Under the pieces are notes generated by a model that did not search any database, had not been told where the DNA came from, and saw only the letters and a program-made list of their open reading frames with translations. From Stenotrophomonas maltophilia D457 (GTDB taxonomy: Bacteria > Pseudomonadota > Gammaproteobacteria > Xanthomonadales > Xanthomonadaceae): a DNA stretch of 64,000 nt. The translations under genes were made by a program, and so were the position numbers. Positions 31,961-40,339 of this stretch are shown here, in pieces. The first letter of the stretch is position 1, and each line of letters begins with the position of its first letter. The stretch spans positions 4,249,001 to 4,313,000 of the forward strand of contig NC_017671.1 of the NCBI RefSeq assembly GCF_000284595.1, read 5' to 3'.

Positions 31961-33751
31961 ATGCGATTGCTGTCCCCGCTTGCCGCCGCCTGCCTGCTGG
32001 CACTGGCCGCCGCGCCGGCCCAGGCCGAGGTTTTCATCAACGAACTGCACTACGACGACAGCACCGCCGCCGGTGACGTCGGCGAAGCCATCGAAGTGGT
32101 CGCCACCGCCGGCGAGGACCTGTCCGGCTACCGCCTCTACCTCTACAACGGCAGCAATCCTTCGGCGGCCGCGGTCTACGCCAACAACCCGGTCCCGGCC
32201 GGCACCGCCGCCGGCTGCGGCAGCGCGACCATCGCCGTGGTCAACTACCCGACCAACGGCATCCAGAACGGCCCCAACGACGGCATCGCCCTGGTCGATG
32301 CCAGCGGCAAGGTGGTCCAGTTCCTCAGCTACGAGGGCGCCATCACCGCCTCCGGTGGCCCTGCCGCCGGCATGACCAGCCAGAACATCCCGGTGGCCGA
32401 GACCAACAGCACGGCCGCGGGCACCTCGCTGCAGCTGACCGGCAGCGGCAGCCAGTACACCCACTTCACCTGGGCCGAGTCGGCCAGGCAGACCTTCGGC
32501 AGCTGCAACAACGGCCAGACCTTCAGTGGCGGCGGAACCCCGGGCCCGAACACACCGCCGTCGGTCTCCACCACCACCCCGGCGCAGGGCAGCAGCACCT
32601 TCCCGGCCGCCGCCGACCTGGAAGTGGTGTTCAGCGAGACGGTGAACCTGGCCAGTGGCGCCTTCGCCCTGAGCTGCGGCACCTCCGGCAGCGTGCCGTT
32701 GACCTTCCCGGCCAGCGGCCGCAGCGTGAAGCTGTCCACCAACACTGCGCTGGTGGCCGGTGAGGCCTGCCGCTTCGACATCCGCGCCGCGCGCATCACC
32801 GACCTGCAGGGCGCGCACCCGGCCGCCGACAGCCGCATCGCCTTCACCGTGGCCAGCACCGGCGGCAATCCGGACCCGGGCAACCCGGGCGTGCCGGCCG
32901 GCTATTACTCCAAGGTCAACACCAGCAGCCCCAGCCAGCTGCGCTGCTCGCTGCATGCCACCATCAAGGGCCACACCGCCTACCCTTACAGCGGCTCGGG
33001 CACCAGTACCTGGACCATTCTGGAAATCGCCGACGAGGATCCGAACAATTCCGGCAGGATCCTCGATGCATATCGCAACCACAGCTACGCCAAGGTGACC
33101 GATCGCGCCGGCAGTGGCAGTGGCCTGAAGTACAACCGCGAGCACACCTGGCCGAACTCGCTGGGCTTTGCCACCACCACCGGTGACAAGGGCCTGCCGT
33201 ACGCGCCGTATACCGACACCCACATGCTGTACCTGACCGACGCGCAGTGGAACGCCGACCGTGGCAACAAGCCGTTCGGCAAGTGCGACGCCAACTGCGG
33301 CGAGCGCGCCACCGAGGCCAACAACGGCCAGGGCGGCGGCAGCGGCGGCTATCCGGGCAACTCCAACTGGGTGCGCACGCCGGACGGCAACACCGGCACC
33401 TTCGAGGTGTGGGGCAAGCGCAAGGGCGACATGGCGCGTGCGGTGATGTACATGGCGATCCGTTACGAGGGCGGCAAGGATGCGGCCACCGGCCAGTCCG
33501 AGCCGGACCTGGAGCTGACCGACGACCGCAGCAAAATCGTCAAGACCAGCAGTTCGCCGGCCTACATGGGCCTGCTGTCCACGCTGATCGACTGGCACTT
33601 GTCCGATCCGCCGGATGATGCCGAGCGTGCGCGCAATGACGTGATCTACAGCTTCCAGGGCAACCGCAACCCGTTCATCGACCACCCCGAGTGGGCAACC
33701 CCGGCCCTGTTCACCTCGGCCAAGCCGGCCACCTGCCAGCTGGCCAACTGA
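31961..33751 (+). CDS. Secreted endonuclease I with lamin-tail and Ig-like domains
   Basis: 596 aa. Signal peptide to AQA22; lamin tail domain about 23-175 (EVFINELHYDDSTAAGDVGE); a Big/SbsA-like domain about 195-305 (PPSVSTTTPAQGSSTFP... LEVVFSETVNL); and a C-terminal EndA/NucM-type endonuclease I domain about 315-590 with the His-Me-like catalytic motif YNREHTWPNS and THMLYLTDAQWNADRGN. It probably degrades extracellular DNA for nutrients or biofilm remodelling. AGGAG lies 7 nt before the ATG. Monocistronic by appearance. Confidence 0.93.
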   Translation: MRLLSPLAAACLLALAAAPAQAEVFINELHYDDSTAAGDVGEAIEVVATAGEDLSGYRLYLYNGSNPSAAAVYANNPVPAGTAAGCGSATIAVVNYPTNGIQNGPNDGIALVDASGKVVQFLSYEGAITASGGPAAGMTSQNIPVAETNSTAAGTSLQLTGSGSQYTHFTWAESARQTFGSCNNGQTFSGGGTPGPNTPPSVSTTTPAQGSSTFPAAADLEVVFSETVNLASGAFALSCGTSGSVPLTFPASGRSVKLSTNTALVAGEACRFDIRAARITDLQGAHPAADSRIAFTVASTGGNPDPGNPGVPAGYYSKVNTSSPSQLRCSLHATIKGHTAYPYSGSGTSTWTILEIADEDPNNSGRILDAYRNHSYAKVTDRAGSGSGLKYNREHTWPNSLGFATTTGDKGLPYAPYTDTHMLYLTDAQWNADRGNKPFGKCDANCGERATEANNGQGGGSGGYPGNSNWVRTPDGNTGTFEVWGKRKGDMARAVMYMAIRYEGGKDAATGQSEPDLELTDDRSKIVKTSSSPAYMGLLSTLIDWHLSDPPDDAERARNDVIYSFQGNRNPFIDHPEWATPALFTSAKPATCQLAN

Positions 33752-33819
33752 CCGCGCAACGCAGCGGTCCACTGCCGCCGCCGGGCCCTGACCCGGCGGC
33801 GGCCCTATACTCGGCGGTC

Positions 33820-34158
33820 ATGTCGACCGTCGATCCCGTCCTGCTGCTGTTGACCACCTGCCCGGACCGGGCCAGTGCCGAGCGCATCGCGCACGCGCTG
33901 GTCGGCGAGCGCCTGGCGGCATGCGTGACCCGCCTCGATGGCGCGCAGTCGACCTACCGCTGGCAGGGGGAGGTGACCACCGACGCCGAACTGCAGCTGC
34001 TGGTGAAAACCACCGCGAGCCGCGTCGATGACGCAATTGCCCGGATCGTCGCACTGCATCCGTATGAACTCCCGGAGTGCATCGCGGTCGAAACCCGGGC
34101 CGGCCTGCCGGCGTATCTGGACTGGATCCGGGCACAGACCCGGGAGGACACTGATTGA
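33820..34158 (+). CDS. cutA: CutA1 divalent cation tolerance protein
   Basis: 112 aa from ATG 33820 (MSTVDPVLLLLTTCPDRASA); upstream in-frame sequence is low complexity. CutA signature elements: LAACVTRL, STYRWQGEV, ELQLLVKTTASR, HPYELPECIAV. CutA forms stable trimers; it sits beside dsbD in many proteobacteria, as here. The stop TGA overlaps the TTG start of dsbD. Confidence 0.96.
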   Translation: MSTVDPVLLLLTTCPDRASAERIAHALVGERLAACVTRLDGAQSTYRWQGEVTTDAELQLLVKTTASRVDDAIARIVALHPYELPECIAVETRAGLPAYLDWIRAQTREDTD

Positions 34159-36536
34159 AGACTCTGTTTGCGCGCGGCGCCGCCTTGTGCGCCCTGTTGT
34201 GGCTCTCGCTGCCGGCCTTCGCGCTGGATGAGAAGGACCTGCTGCCGGTGGACCAGGCGTTCGCGCTGACCGCCAGTGCCCCCGAACGGGGCCAGGTGCA
34301 ACTGCAGTTCAAGATCGCACCGGGCTATTACCTATATCGCCACCGCACCAGCGTCAAGGCCGACCCGGCCTTCAATGCCGGCGCGCTGCAGATGCCCAAG
34401 GGCGACAAGCACCACGACGATTTCTTCGGCGAAGTCGAGACCTATCGCGAGCGCCTGCAGGCCACCCTGCCCGGCACTCCGTCCGAGGCTGCCGGCACCA
34501 TCAGCCTGGAAGTGCGTTACCAGGGCTGCGCCGATGCCGGTGTCTGCTACCCGCCGCAGAAGCGCGTGGTGCAGGTCACCCTGCCGGGCGCCGGTGCGGC
34601 GGCGGCGGTGCCTGCCGCGCGTGCCGGTGCGGCCAGCCCGTTCAACAACCCGCTGGCCGGTGCCGGCAACAGCGGTGGCCTGCGCCTGCCGGGCGCGGCC
34701 AACAACAGCCAGGCCCTGCCGCTGCCGTCGGAACAGGCGTTCGGCTTCGATGCCATCGCCAGTGACGGCAACACCCTGCTGCTGCGCTTCAGCCCAGCGC
34801 CCGGCTATTACCTGTATCGCGACCGCACCTCGCTGAAGCTGGAAGGCAGCGCCGGCGTGCTGGCCGGCAAGCCGCGCTGGCCAGCCGCGCAATCGCATCG
34901 CGACGAGCACTTCGGCGATGTCTCGGTCTACTTCAACCAGGTGGAAGTGCCGCTGCCGCTGCGCCGCACTGTCACTGATGCCGTCGACAGCACCCTGGTG
35001 GTGACCTTCCAGGGCTGCCAGACCGATGGCATCTGCTACCCGCCGATGACCCGCCGGGTGAAGCTGTCGATTCCCGCTGGCAAGCTGTCCGCCAGCATTG
35101 ACCAGGCGCCAGCGCGCAACGAGGTGATCAGCCCGCTGCCCGCCGCCGGCGTGCCACGTGAATCCGCCAACGGCGCACCGTTGCGCCTGCTGCCGACCGT
35201 CCCCAACGACGGCATTGCCACTCCCGCCGCCAGCGGCAGTGAGGGCGCGCGCAATGAGTTCGCCGCCGACGCGCGCGATGGCAACGCACTGCGCACGCGC
35301 CCACCGGCGACAACCCCGAACCCGGACCGTTCGTTCGTGTGGGTGCTGCTGCTGGCGCTGGCCGGTGGCCTGGTGCTGAACCTGATGCCCTGCGTGCTGC
35401 CGATCCTGTCGCTGAAGGTGCTGAGCCTGGCGCAGAGTGGCGAAAGCCCTGAGCGGGCACGCAGCCATGCCCTCTGGTACACGCTGGGCGTGCTGGTCGC
35501 GTTCGCGGTGATCGGCGCGCTGATGGTGGGCCTGCGCGCGATCGGCAACGCCGTCGGCATCGGCTTCCAGCTGCAGCACCCGGGCGTGGTGGCGGCGCTG
35601 GCCTACATCATGTTCGCGGTGGGCCTGAGCCTGTCCGGCGTGTTTACCCTCGGCGGTGGCATCGGCAACCTCGGCCAGTCGCTGGCCAGCCGCAGCGGGC
35701 CGGCCGGCGATTTCTTCACCGGTGCGCTGGCCTGCCTGGTCGGCAGCGCCTGCGTCGGCCCGTTCATGGGCGGGGCGATCGCCTATGCCTTCATTGCCCC
35801 GCCGCTGAAGGCGATGACCGTATTCCTGTTCCTCGGCCTGGGCCTGGCGCTGCCGTTCCTGCTGATCGGCTTCGTGCCGGCGCTGGCACGCCGCCTGCCC
35901 AAGCCCGGCCCGTGGATGGAAACGCTCAAGCACGTGCTGGCCTTCCCGATGTATGCCACCGCGCTGTGGCTGCTGTGGGTGCTGGGCAAACAGCGCGGCG
36001 TGGACGGCATGGCACTGGTGCTGGGTGGCCTGCTGCTGTTCGCCTTCGGCCTGTGGCTGTTCGAGCGCAATCGCTGGACCGGCTCGCGTGCGGTGACCCT
36101 GCTCGGCGTGCTGCTGGCGATCGGCGCGCTGGTTCCTGCCTGGGGCGTGACCCAGCTGGCACCACCGGCGCGGGCCGCACAGGCCGCCAGCGAGAACGTG
36201 GTCGAGTATTCGCCGCAGTTGCTGGACCGCCTGCGTGCGGACAACCGCGTGGTGTTCGTCAACATGACTGCCGACTGGTGCGTGAGCTGCAAGGCCAATG
36301 AACGTGCCGTGCTGTCGCGGCCGGAGTTCAAGGAACTGCTCAAGCGCACCAACGCGGTGTACATGCGCGGTGACTACACCAACGTCGACCCGCAGATCAC
36401 CACGTTCCTTGAAGAGCACAAGGCCGTGGGCGTGCCGCTGTACGTGGTGTACGGCCCGGGGGCGCCGCCGACCGTGCTGCCGACCCTGTTGACCCAGGCG
36501 GTGGTCGAGGAAGCGCTGCTGCGCACCGCACGATGA
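34155..36536 (+). CDS. dsbD: Thiol:disulfide interchange protein DsbD with two alpha domains
   Basis: 793 aa from TTG 34155 (MKTLFARGAALCALLWLSLPAFA signal, quoted in part: LWLSLPAFA). It moves electrons from cytoplasmic thioredoxin to periplasmic thiols. Unlike E. coli DsbD it has two N-terminal alpha-type domains, each with GYYLYR[HD]RTS and a CX5C pair (CADAGVCYPP near 127; CQTDGICYPP near 290). The central membrane domain (about 390-670) keeps redox Cys in LNLMPCVLPIL and VGSACVGPFMG. The C-terminal thioredoxin-like domain has Cys709/Cys712 in DWCVSCK. It overlaps both cutA and the TlpA-like gene by 4 nt. Confidence 0.95.
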   Translation: MKTLFARGAALCALLWLSLPAFALDEKDLLPVDQAFALTASAPERGQVQLQFKIAPGYYLYRHRTSVKADPAFNAGALQMPKGDKHHDDFFGEVETYRERLQATLPGTPSEAAGTISLEVRYQGCADAGVCYPPQKRVVQVTLPGAGAAAAVPAARAGAASPFNNPLAGAGNSGGLRLPGAANNSQALPLPSEQAFGFDAIASDGNTLLLRFSPAPGYYLYRDRTSLKLEGSAGVLAGKPRWPAAQSHRDEHFGDVSVYFNQVEVPLPLRRTVTDAVDSTLVVTFQGCQTDGICYPPMTRRVKLSIPAGKLSASIDQAPARNEVISPLPAAGVPRESANGAPLRLLPTVPNDGIATPAASGSEGARNEFAADARDGNALRTRPPATTPNPDRSFVWVLLLALAGGLVLNLMPCVLPILSLKVLSLAQSGESPERARSHALWYTLGVLVAFAVIGALMVGLRAIGNAVGIGFQLQHPGVVAALAYIMFAVGLSLSGVFTLGGGIGNLGQSLASRSGPAGDFFTGALACLVGSACVGPFMGGAIAYAFIAPPLKAMTVFLFLGLGLALPFLLIGFVPALARRLPKPGPWMETLKHVLAFPMYATALWLLWVLGKQRGVDGMALVLGGLLLFAFGLWLFERNRWTGSRAVTLLGVLLAIGALVPAWGVTQLAPPARAAQAASENVVEYSPQLLDRLRADNRVVFVNMTADWCVSCKANERAVLSRPEFKELLKRTNAVYMRGDYTNVDPQITTFLEEHKAVGVPLYVVYGPGAPPTVLPTLLTQAVVEEALLRTAR

Positions 36537-37096
36537 AGTGGCAACGGCCAGCGCTGCTGTGGACAGCGGTGCTGGCCGCCGGCCTCGGCCTGTGGGCCGG
36601 GCATCGATTCTCACCCGGCCCGTCTGCACCGGCCGCGGCAACGACGGCTTCCACAGCGACGGCCGTGAAGCCTGCCCTGCAGGTGGGTGATCCCTTGCCG
36701 GCGCTGATCCTGCCGGACCTGGCGGAACAGCCGCTGGACCTGCGCGCCCGCTTCGCCGGCCGGCCGCTGCTGATCAATGTCTGGGCCAGCTGGTGTGCGC
36801 CCTGCGTGGAAGAGATGCCCGAACTGGCCCGCTTCGCCGAAGCCCAGGGCGACAACGGTGTGCAGGTGCTGGGCATTGCGCTGGATGCTCCGGACGACGT
36901 GCGCGCTTTCCTGCTGCGGGTGCCGGTGGACTACCCGATCGTGGTCGAGACGCCGGGGCCACGCGATGCCAGCGTGCAGCTGGGCAATACGCAGGGCCTG
37001 CTGCCCTACAGCGTGCTGTTCGATGCACAGGGGCGGCTGGTGAAGGCAAAGCTGGGGCCGTTCGCCCACGGCGAGATCGACGGCTGGGTGAAGTGA
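36533..37096 (+). CDS. TlpA/ResA-like membrane-anchored thiol-disulfide oxidoreductase
   Basis: 187 aa. N-terminal TM/anchor (LLWTAVLAAGLGLWAG), a linker, then an AhpC/TSA-type thioredoxin fold with the redox motif Cys88-Ala-Pro-Cys91 in NVWASWCAPC and cis-Pro region GLLPYSVLFD. It overlaps dsbD by 4 nt (ATGA), so it is probably a partner receiving electrons from DsbD, for instance in cytochrome c maturation or periplasmic disulfide reduction (inference). Confidence 0.93.
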   Translation: MKWQRPALLWTAVLAAGLGLWAGHRFSPGPSAPAAATTASTATAVKPALQVGDPLPALILPDLAEQPLDLRARFAGRPLLINVWASWCAPCVEEMPELARFAEAQGDNGVQVLGIALDAPDDVRAFLLRVPVDYPIVVETPGPRDASVQLGNTQGLLPYSVLFDAQGRLVKAKLGPFAHGEIDGWVK

Positions 37097-37106
37097 GGGT
37101 GTTTTT

Positions 37107-37125
37107 GCAGGGCTTGCAGCCCTGC
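37107..37125. terminator. Hairpin after the TlpA-like gene
   Basis: GCAGGGCT TGC AGCCCTGC, a perfect 8-bp stem 10 nt after the stop. T5 precedes rather than follows it, so termination on the plus strand is uncertain. Confidence 0.5.
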
Positions 37126-37173
37126 ACCCTGCTCAATGCAACGGCAACAGCCAAAGCGGGCTTTCCGTGGGAT

Positions 37174-37285
37174 GGCGGGGCGCTGTGGCCGTGCAGGACA
37201 CGCCGTAAACCCGTCCGTGGGGGCTCGATGGCGCCATCCATGGCGCCAACGGTCCTGCACAGCCACACCGCCCCACCTTCGACAG
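37174..37285. repeat. Long structured palindrome, element A
   Basis: The arms GGCGGGGCGCTGTGGCCGTG and its near-complement (37252-37274) enclose a core (37199-37250) with CCGTAAACCCGTCCGTGG and GCGCCATCCATGGCGCC. The element ends in CCACCTTCGACAG. An inverted, diverged copy is element B. Confidence 0.85.
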
Positions 37286-37300
37286 ATTCCGGCGGCTGTT

Positions 37301-37390
37301 GGTAGGTGTCGACCTTGGTCGACACATCTGTCAGATATCGATATTCAGAACGGAATCAGACCCCGTGCCGACCAACGGTCGGCACCCACC
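37301..37390. repeat. GGTAGGTGTCGACC inverted pair between elements A and B
   Basis: The left unit GGTAGGTGTCGACCTTGGTC and the right unit GACCAACGGTCGGCACCCACC-like arm (37365-37390) are inverted and about 80% alike. Each is also a small hairpin by itself. The spacer contains GTCAGATATCGATATTC. Confidence 0.8.
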
Positions 37391-37424
37391 AAAGCAGAAC
37401 GTCGTTCCGACAGATCGCAGGAAA

Positions 37425-37534
37425 CTGTCGAAGGCGGGGTGGGTCCGGTTGAGGGGGCGTGAGCGCCATGGATGGCGCGACCGAGCCTCCATGGACGGGT
37501 TCACGGCGTCCTCCGCAACCGGACCCACCCCGCC
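37425..37534. repeat. Long structured palindrome, element B
   Basis: Perfect 19-bp arms, GGCGGGGTGGGTCCGGTTG (37433-37451) and its complement (37516-37534), enclose a core that, read on the minus strand, is closely similar to the core of element A. The outer tail CTGTCGAAGG matches the tail of A in inverse orientation. Confidence 0.88.
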
Positions 37535-37562
37535 TACCTGCTAAAAATCCACTGTTTGTGCT

Positions 37563-37618
37563 GTTGCCGGCCAGCGGCCGGCACTACCGCGGGTGCCGGG
37601 CGCAGCCCGGCCGGCAAC
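37563..37618. repeat. SMAG-like palindrome
   Basis: TTGCCGGCCAGCGGCCGGCA, CTACC, then GGGTGCCGGGCGCAGCCCGG and CCGGCAAC; outer arms GTTGCCGGCC / GGCCGGCAAC pair. Confidence 0.8.
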
Positions 37619-37656
37619 CCCTGCTTGACCGCAGGCAGGGCGCCACGGAGAATTCC

Positions 37657-37675
37657 GCGACTAATTCTCATTTGC
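37657..37675. promoter_or_regulatory. Fur-box-like site
   Basis: GCGACTAATTCTCATTTGC; its complement matches 12 of 19 positions of the consensus GATAATGATAATCATTATC, with the conserved half AATGAGAAT. It lies 47 nt upstream of the PepSY-flavoprotein gene. Confidence 0.55.
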
Positions 37676-37721
37676 TGTTGCGCAGGATGCGGGCGGCAGC
37701 CTCCCGGGCCCCTCTCCTTCG

Positions 37722-40244
37722 ATGTTCAAGAACGTCCTGTTCCAACTGCATTGGCTGCTGGGCATTACCGCCGGTGCCGTCCTGGCCCTGATGGGCCTCA
37801 GCGGCGCCATGCTGTCCTTCGAGGACGAGCTGCTGCGCGCGGCCAATCCTGGCTTCGCTGAAATCGCCGAGCACCATGCGGACGGCCAGCATCCCCTTGC
37901 ACTCAGCGAACTGGTGCCGTTGCTGCAGGCTGGCAGCGAGCGCCCCCTGCAACGCCTTCGCGTGGATGCCACCGGACAGCGGCCGTCGGTCGCGCGCTTT
38001 GCCGGCGGCAAGGAACACTGGGTGTACTTCGATCCGTACAGCGGCGAGCGCTTCAGCGCCCTGCGCGGGCAGGCATTCTTCGACGTCGTCGAGGACCTGC
38101 ATCGCCACCTCGCTGCCGGTGAGCGCGGCAAGTGGATCACCGGCAGCTGTGCAATCGCGCTGCTGTTCTTCACCCTGTCCGGTCTCTACCTGCGCTGGCC
38201 ACGACGCTGGTGGCACTGGCGCAGCTGGCTGGCGGTGGAGTGGACGCGCAGCGGCCGAGGCTTCCTGTGGAGCCTGCACTCGGTGGTCGGCACCTGGGTG
38301 CTGCTGATCTACCTGATGAGTGCGCTGACCGGCCTGTGGTGGTCGTTCGACTGGTACCGCAACGCGGCCAACACGCTGCTCGGTGTGGCGCCGGCGGCAA
38401 AGCACACGGTTGCCGCCGACGCGGCACTGGACGTCCATCGCATCGAGGCCACGCTGTACGCGCTACCCGGCGTGCGCACCGGCTTCATCGACCTGCGCCT
38501 GCCGGAGAAGCCGGGGCAGGCGCTGAACGTGCGGGTGATGGCCGGTGATCCGTCGCAGCGCGGCGGCCACCACGACCGTGCGCATGACCTGCTGCAGCTC
38601 GATCCGGCCAGCGGCGCGGTTCTCGATGCCCGCCCGTACGCACGCCAGGGCGCGGGCGGACAGCTGGCCACCAGCGTGTTCGCGCTGCATTCGGGCAGCT
38701 ACTTCGGTGTGCCCGGGCGCGTGGTGGTGATGCTCAGCAGCCTGGGCATGAGCCTGTTCTTCATCACCGGCTGGATGCTGTACCTGGACCGCCGCCGCAG
38801 CCAGCGTGCAGCGCGAGGGCTGCGCCGCGCGCTGCCGGCCACGACCACCGATGGCCGTGGTCCGCCGTGGCTGGTGGTGCATGCCAGCCAGAGCGGACTG
38901 GGCGAACAACTGGCGTGGCGTGCGGCCGCGCAGCTGCAGGCGTCCGGTCATGCGGTGCAGGTGCGGTCGCTGGCCCGCGTCGATGCCGCGACGCTGCAGG
39001 CCACGTCCCAGGCGCTGCTCGTGCTGAGCACGTTCGGCGACGGCGAGCCACCGGATGCCACGCGCCGCGCGGCGCGGCTGCTGCTCGCACAACGCCTGGA
39101 CCTGTCGCGCCTGCAGTTCGGCCTGCTCGCGCTGGGCGACCGCCAGTACCCGCATTACTGCGGCTTCGGCCGCCAGTTCGATGGCTGGCTGATCGGCAAC
39201 GGCGCGCGCCCGCTGTTCGAGCGCATCGATGTCGATGCCGCTTCGGTGCCGGCATTGCGCCAATGGCAGCAGCAGCTGGGTACGCTCACCGGCATCGTCA
39301 CCGATGACAGCGTGCTGCCTGCGGCTACGCAGATGCATGAGTGGCGCCTGCTCGGCCGCGACCACCTCAACCCGGGCAGCGTCGGCGGAGCCATCTGGCG
39401 TATCCGTCTTGCCGCACCGGCCGACGTGCAGTGGCAGGCGGGTGACATCCTGCACATCGCACCCCGCCACAACGCGCGGCATGCCGGTGCCGTGCTGAAG
39501 GGACACGGTCTGGATCCGCTGCAGCCCCTGCTGGTCGATGGCCATCCGCGCACGCTGCTGGCGCTGGCCAGTGAACGCGAGCTGCCCGAGGCCGATGCCG
39601 CGCTGGCGGTGCAGGATGCCTGCCTGTGGCTGGCCGGGCTGCCGCTGCTGCCCAGCCGCGAGTATTCGATCGCCTCCTGCACGGATGACGGCGTGGTGGA
39701 GCTGGTGGTGCGGCTGGTGCATGACGCCTCCGGTCGCGCCGGGTTGGGCTCGGGCTGGCTGTCGTTGCATGCACCGATCGGTGCCGGCATCGTCGCCCGC
39801 GTGCATCGCAACCCCGGTTTCCATCGCGTCAGCGGCGCGCCGATGGTGCTGATCGGCAACGGCACCGGCATCGCCGGGCTGCGCAGCCTGTTGCGCGAAG
39901 CTGCCCACGCAGGCGAGCGCGGGCACTGGCTGCTGTTCGGTGAACGCCAGCGCGCACACGACTTCCTGTTCGCCGACGAGATCGAAGCCTGGCAGGCCAA
40001 TGGCCATCTCACGCGGGTGGACCTGGCGTTCTCGCGCGATGGCGAGGGTGGTTACGTGCAGGATCGCCTGCGTGCGGCCGTCGATGCGCTGCGCGACTGG
40101 ATGCAGCGCGGTGCGGTGATCCATGTCTGTGGGTCGTTGCAGGGCATGGCCGAAGGCGTGGACCAGGTGCTGCGAACCGCGCTGGGTGATGAGGCGGTGG
40201 AAACGCTGCTGGAAAACGGGCGCTACCGCCGCGACGTGTATTGA
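37722..40244 (+). CDS. PepSY - flavodoxin - NADPH/FAD reductase fusion membrane protein
   Basis: 840 aa. PepSY-associated TM region at residues 1-360, with helices near 10-32, 145-162, 190-212 and 335-355. A flavodoxin-like FMN domain starts at about 384 (WLVVHASQSGLGEQLAWR, LLVLSTFGDGEPPDA). Then an FAD-binding and NAD(P)H ferredoxin-reductase unit follows (LPSREYSIASC for FAD; MVLIGNGTGIAGLRSLL near 706; YVQDRLRA). The layout equals the sulfite-reductase-flavoprotein/cytochrome P450 reductase type hooked to a PiuB-like membrane domain. Probably passes electrons from NADPH across the inner membrane to reduce ferric iron or siderophores (inference from domain content and the Fur-like site). 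Confidence 0.88.
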   Translation: MFKNVLFQLHWLLGITAGAVLALMGLSGAMLSFEDELLRAANPGFAEIAEHHADGQHPLALSELVPLLQAGSERPLQRLRVDATGQRPSVARFAGGKEHWVYFDPYSGERFSALRGQAFFDVVEDLHRHLAAGERGKWITGSCAIALLFFTLSGLYLRWPRRWWHWRSWLAVEWTRSGRGFLWSLHSVVGTWVLLIYLMSALTGLWWSFDWYRNAANTLLGVAPAAKHTVAADAALDVHRIEATLYALPGVRTGFIDLRLPEKPGQALNVRVMAGDPSQRGGHHDRAHDLLQLDPASGAVLDARPYARQGAGGQLATSVFALHSGSYFGVPGRVVVMLSSLGMSLFFITGWMLYLDRRRSQRAARGLRRALPATTTDGRGPPWLVVHASQSGLGEQLAWRAAAQLQASGHAVQVRSLARVDAATLQATSQALLVLSTFGDGEPPDATRRAARLLLAQRLDLSRLQFGLLALGDRQYPHYCGFGRQFDGWLIGNGARPLFERIDVDAASVPALRQWQQQLGTLTGIVTDDSVLPAATQMHEWRLLGRDHLNPGSVGGAIWRIRLAAPADVQWQAGDILHIAPRHNARHAGAVLKGHGLDPLQPLLVDGHPRTLLALASERELPEADAALAVQDACLWLAGLPLLPSREYSIASCTDDGVVELVVRLVHDASGRAGLGSGWLSLHAPIGAGIVARVHRNPGFHRVSGAPMVLIGNGTGIAGLRSLLREAAHAGERGHWLLFGERQRAHDFLFADEIEAWQANGHLTRVDLAFSRDGEGGYVQDRLRAAVDALRDWMQRGAVIHVCGSLQGMAEGVDQVLRTALGDEAVETLLENGRYRRDVY

Positions 40245-40266
40245 TTCCTGCCGCCGAACGCTGGTG

Positions 40267-40339
40267 TGAGCCGAGCATGGGCTCGGCTCTACAGTGTTCG
40301 TGCAGCCGATGTAGCGCCGAGCCCACGCTCGGCTGACTA
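40267..40339. repeat. GAGCCGAGC-type REP dimer
   Basis: GAGCCGAGCATGGGCTCGGC followed by TCTAC, then after 18 nt GTAGCGCCGAGCCCACGCTC. The end CTGACTAG provides the stop of the chemoreceptor gene. Confidence 0.8.

Noticed and set aside
37174..37618. CRISPR array
   Set aside because: The repeats are inverted, of unequal size and with no regular spacers or cas genes.
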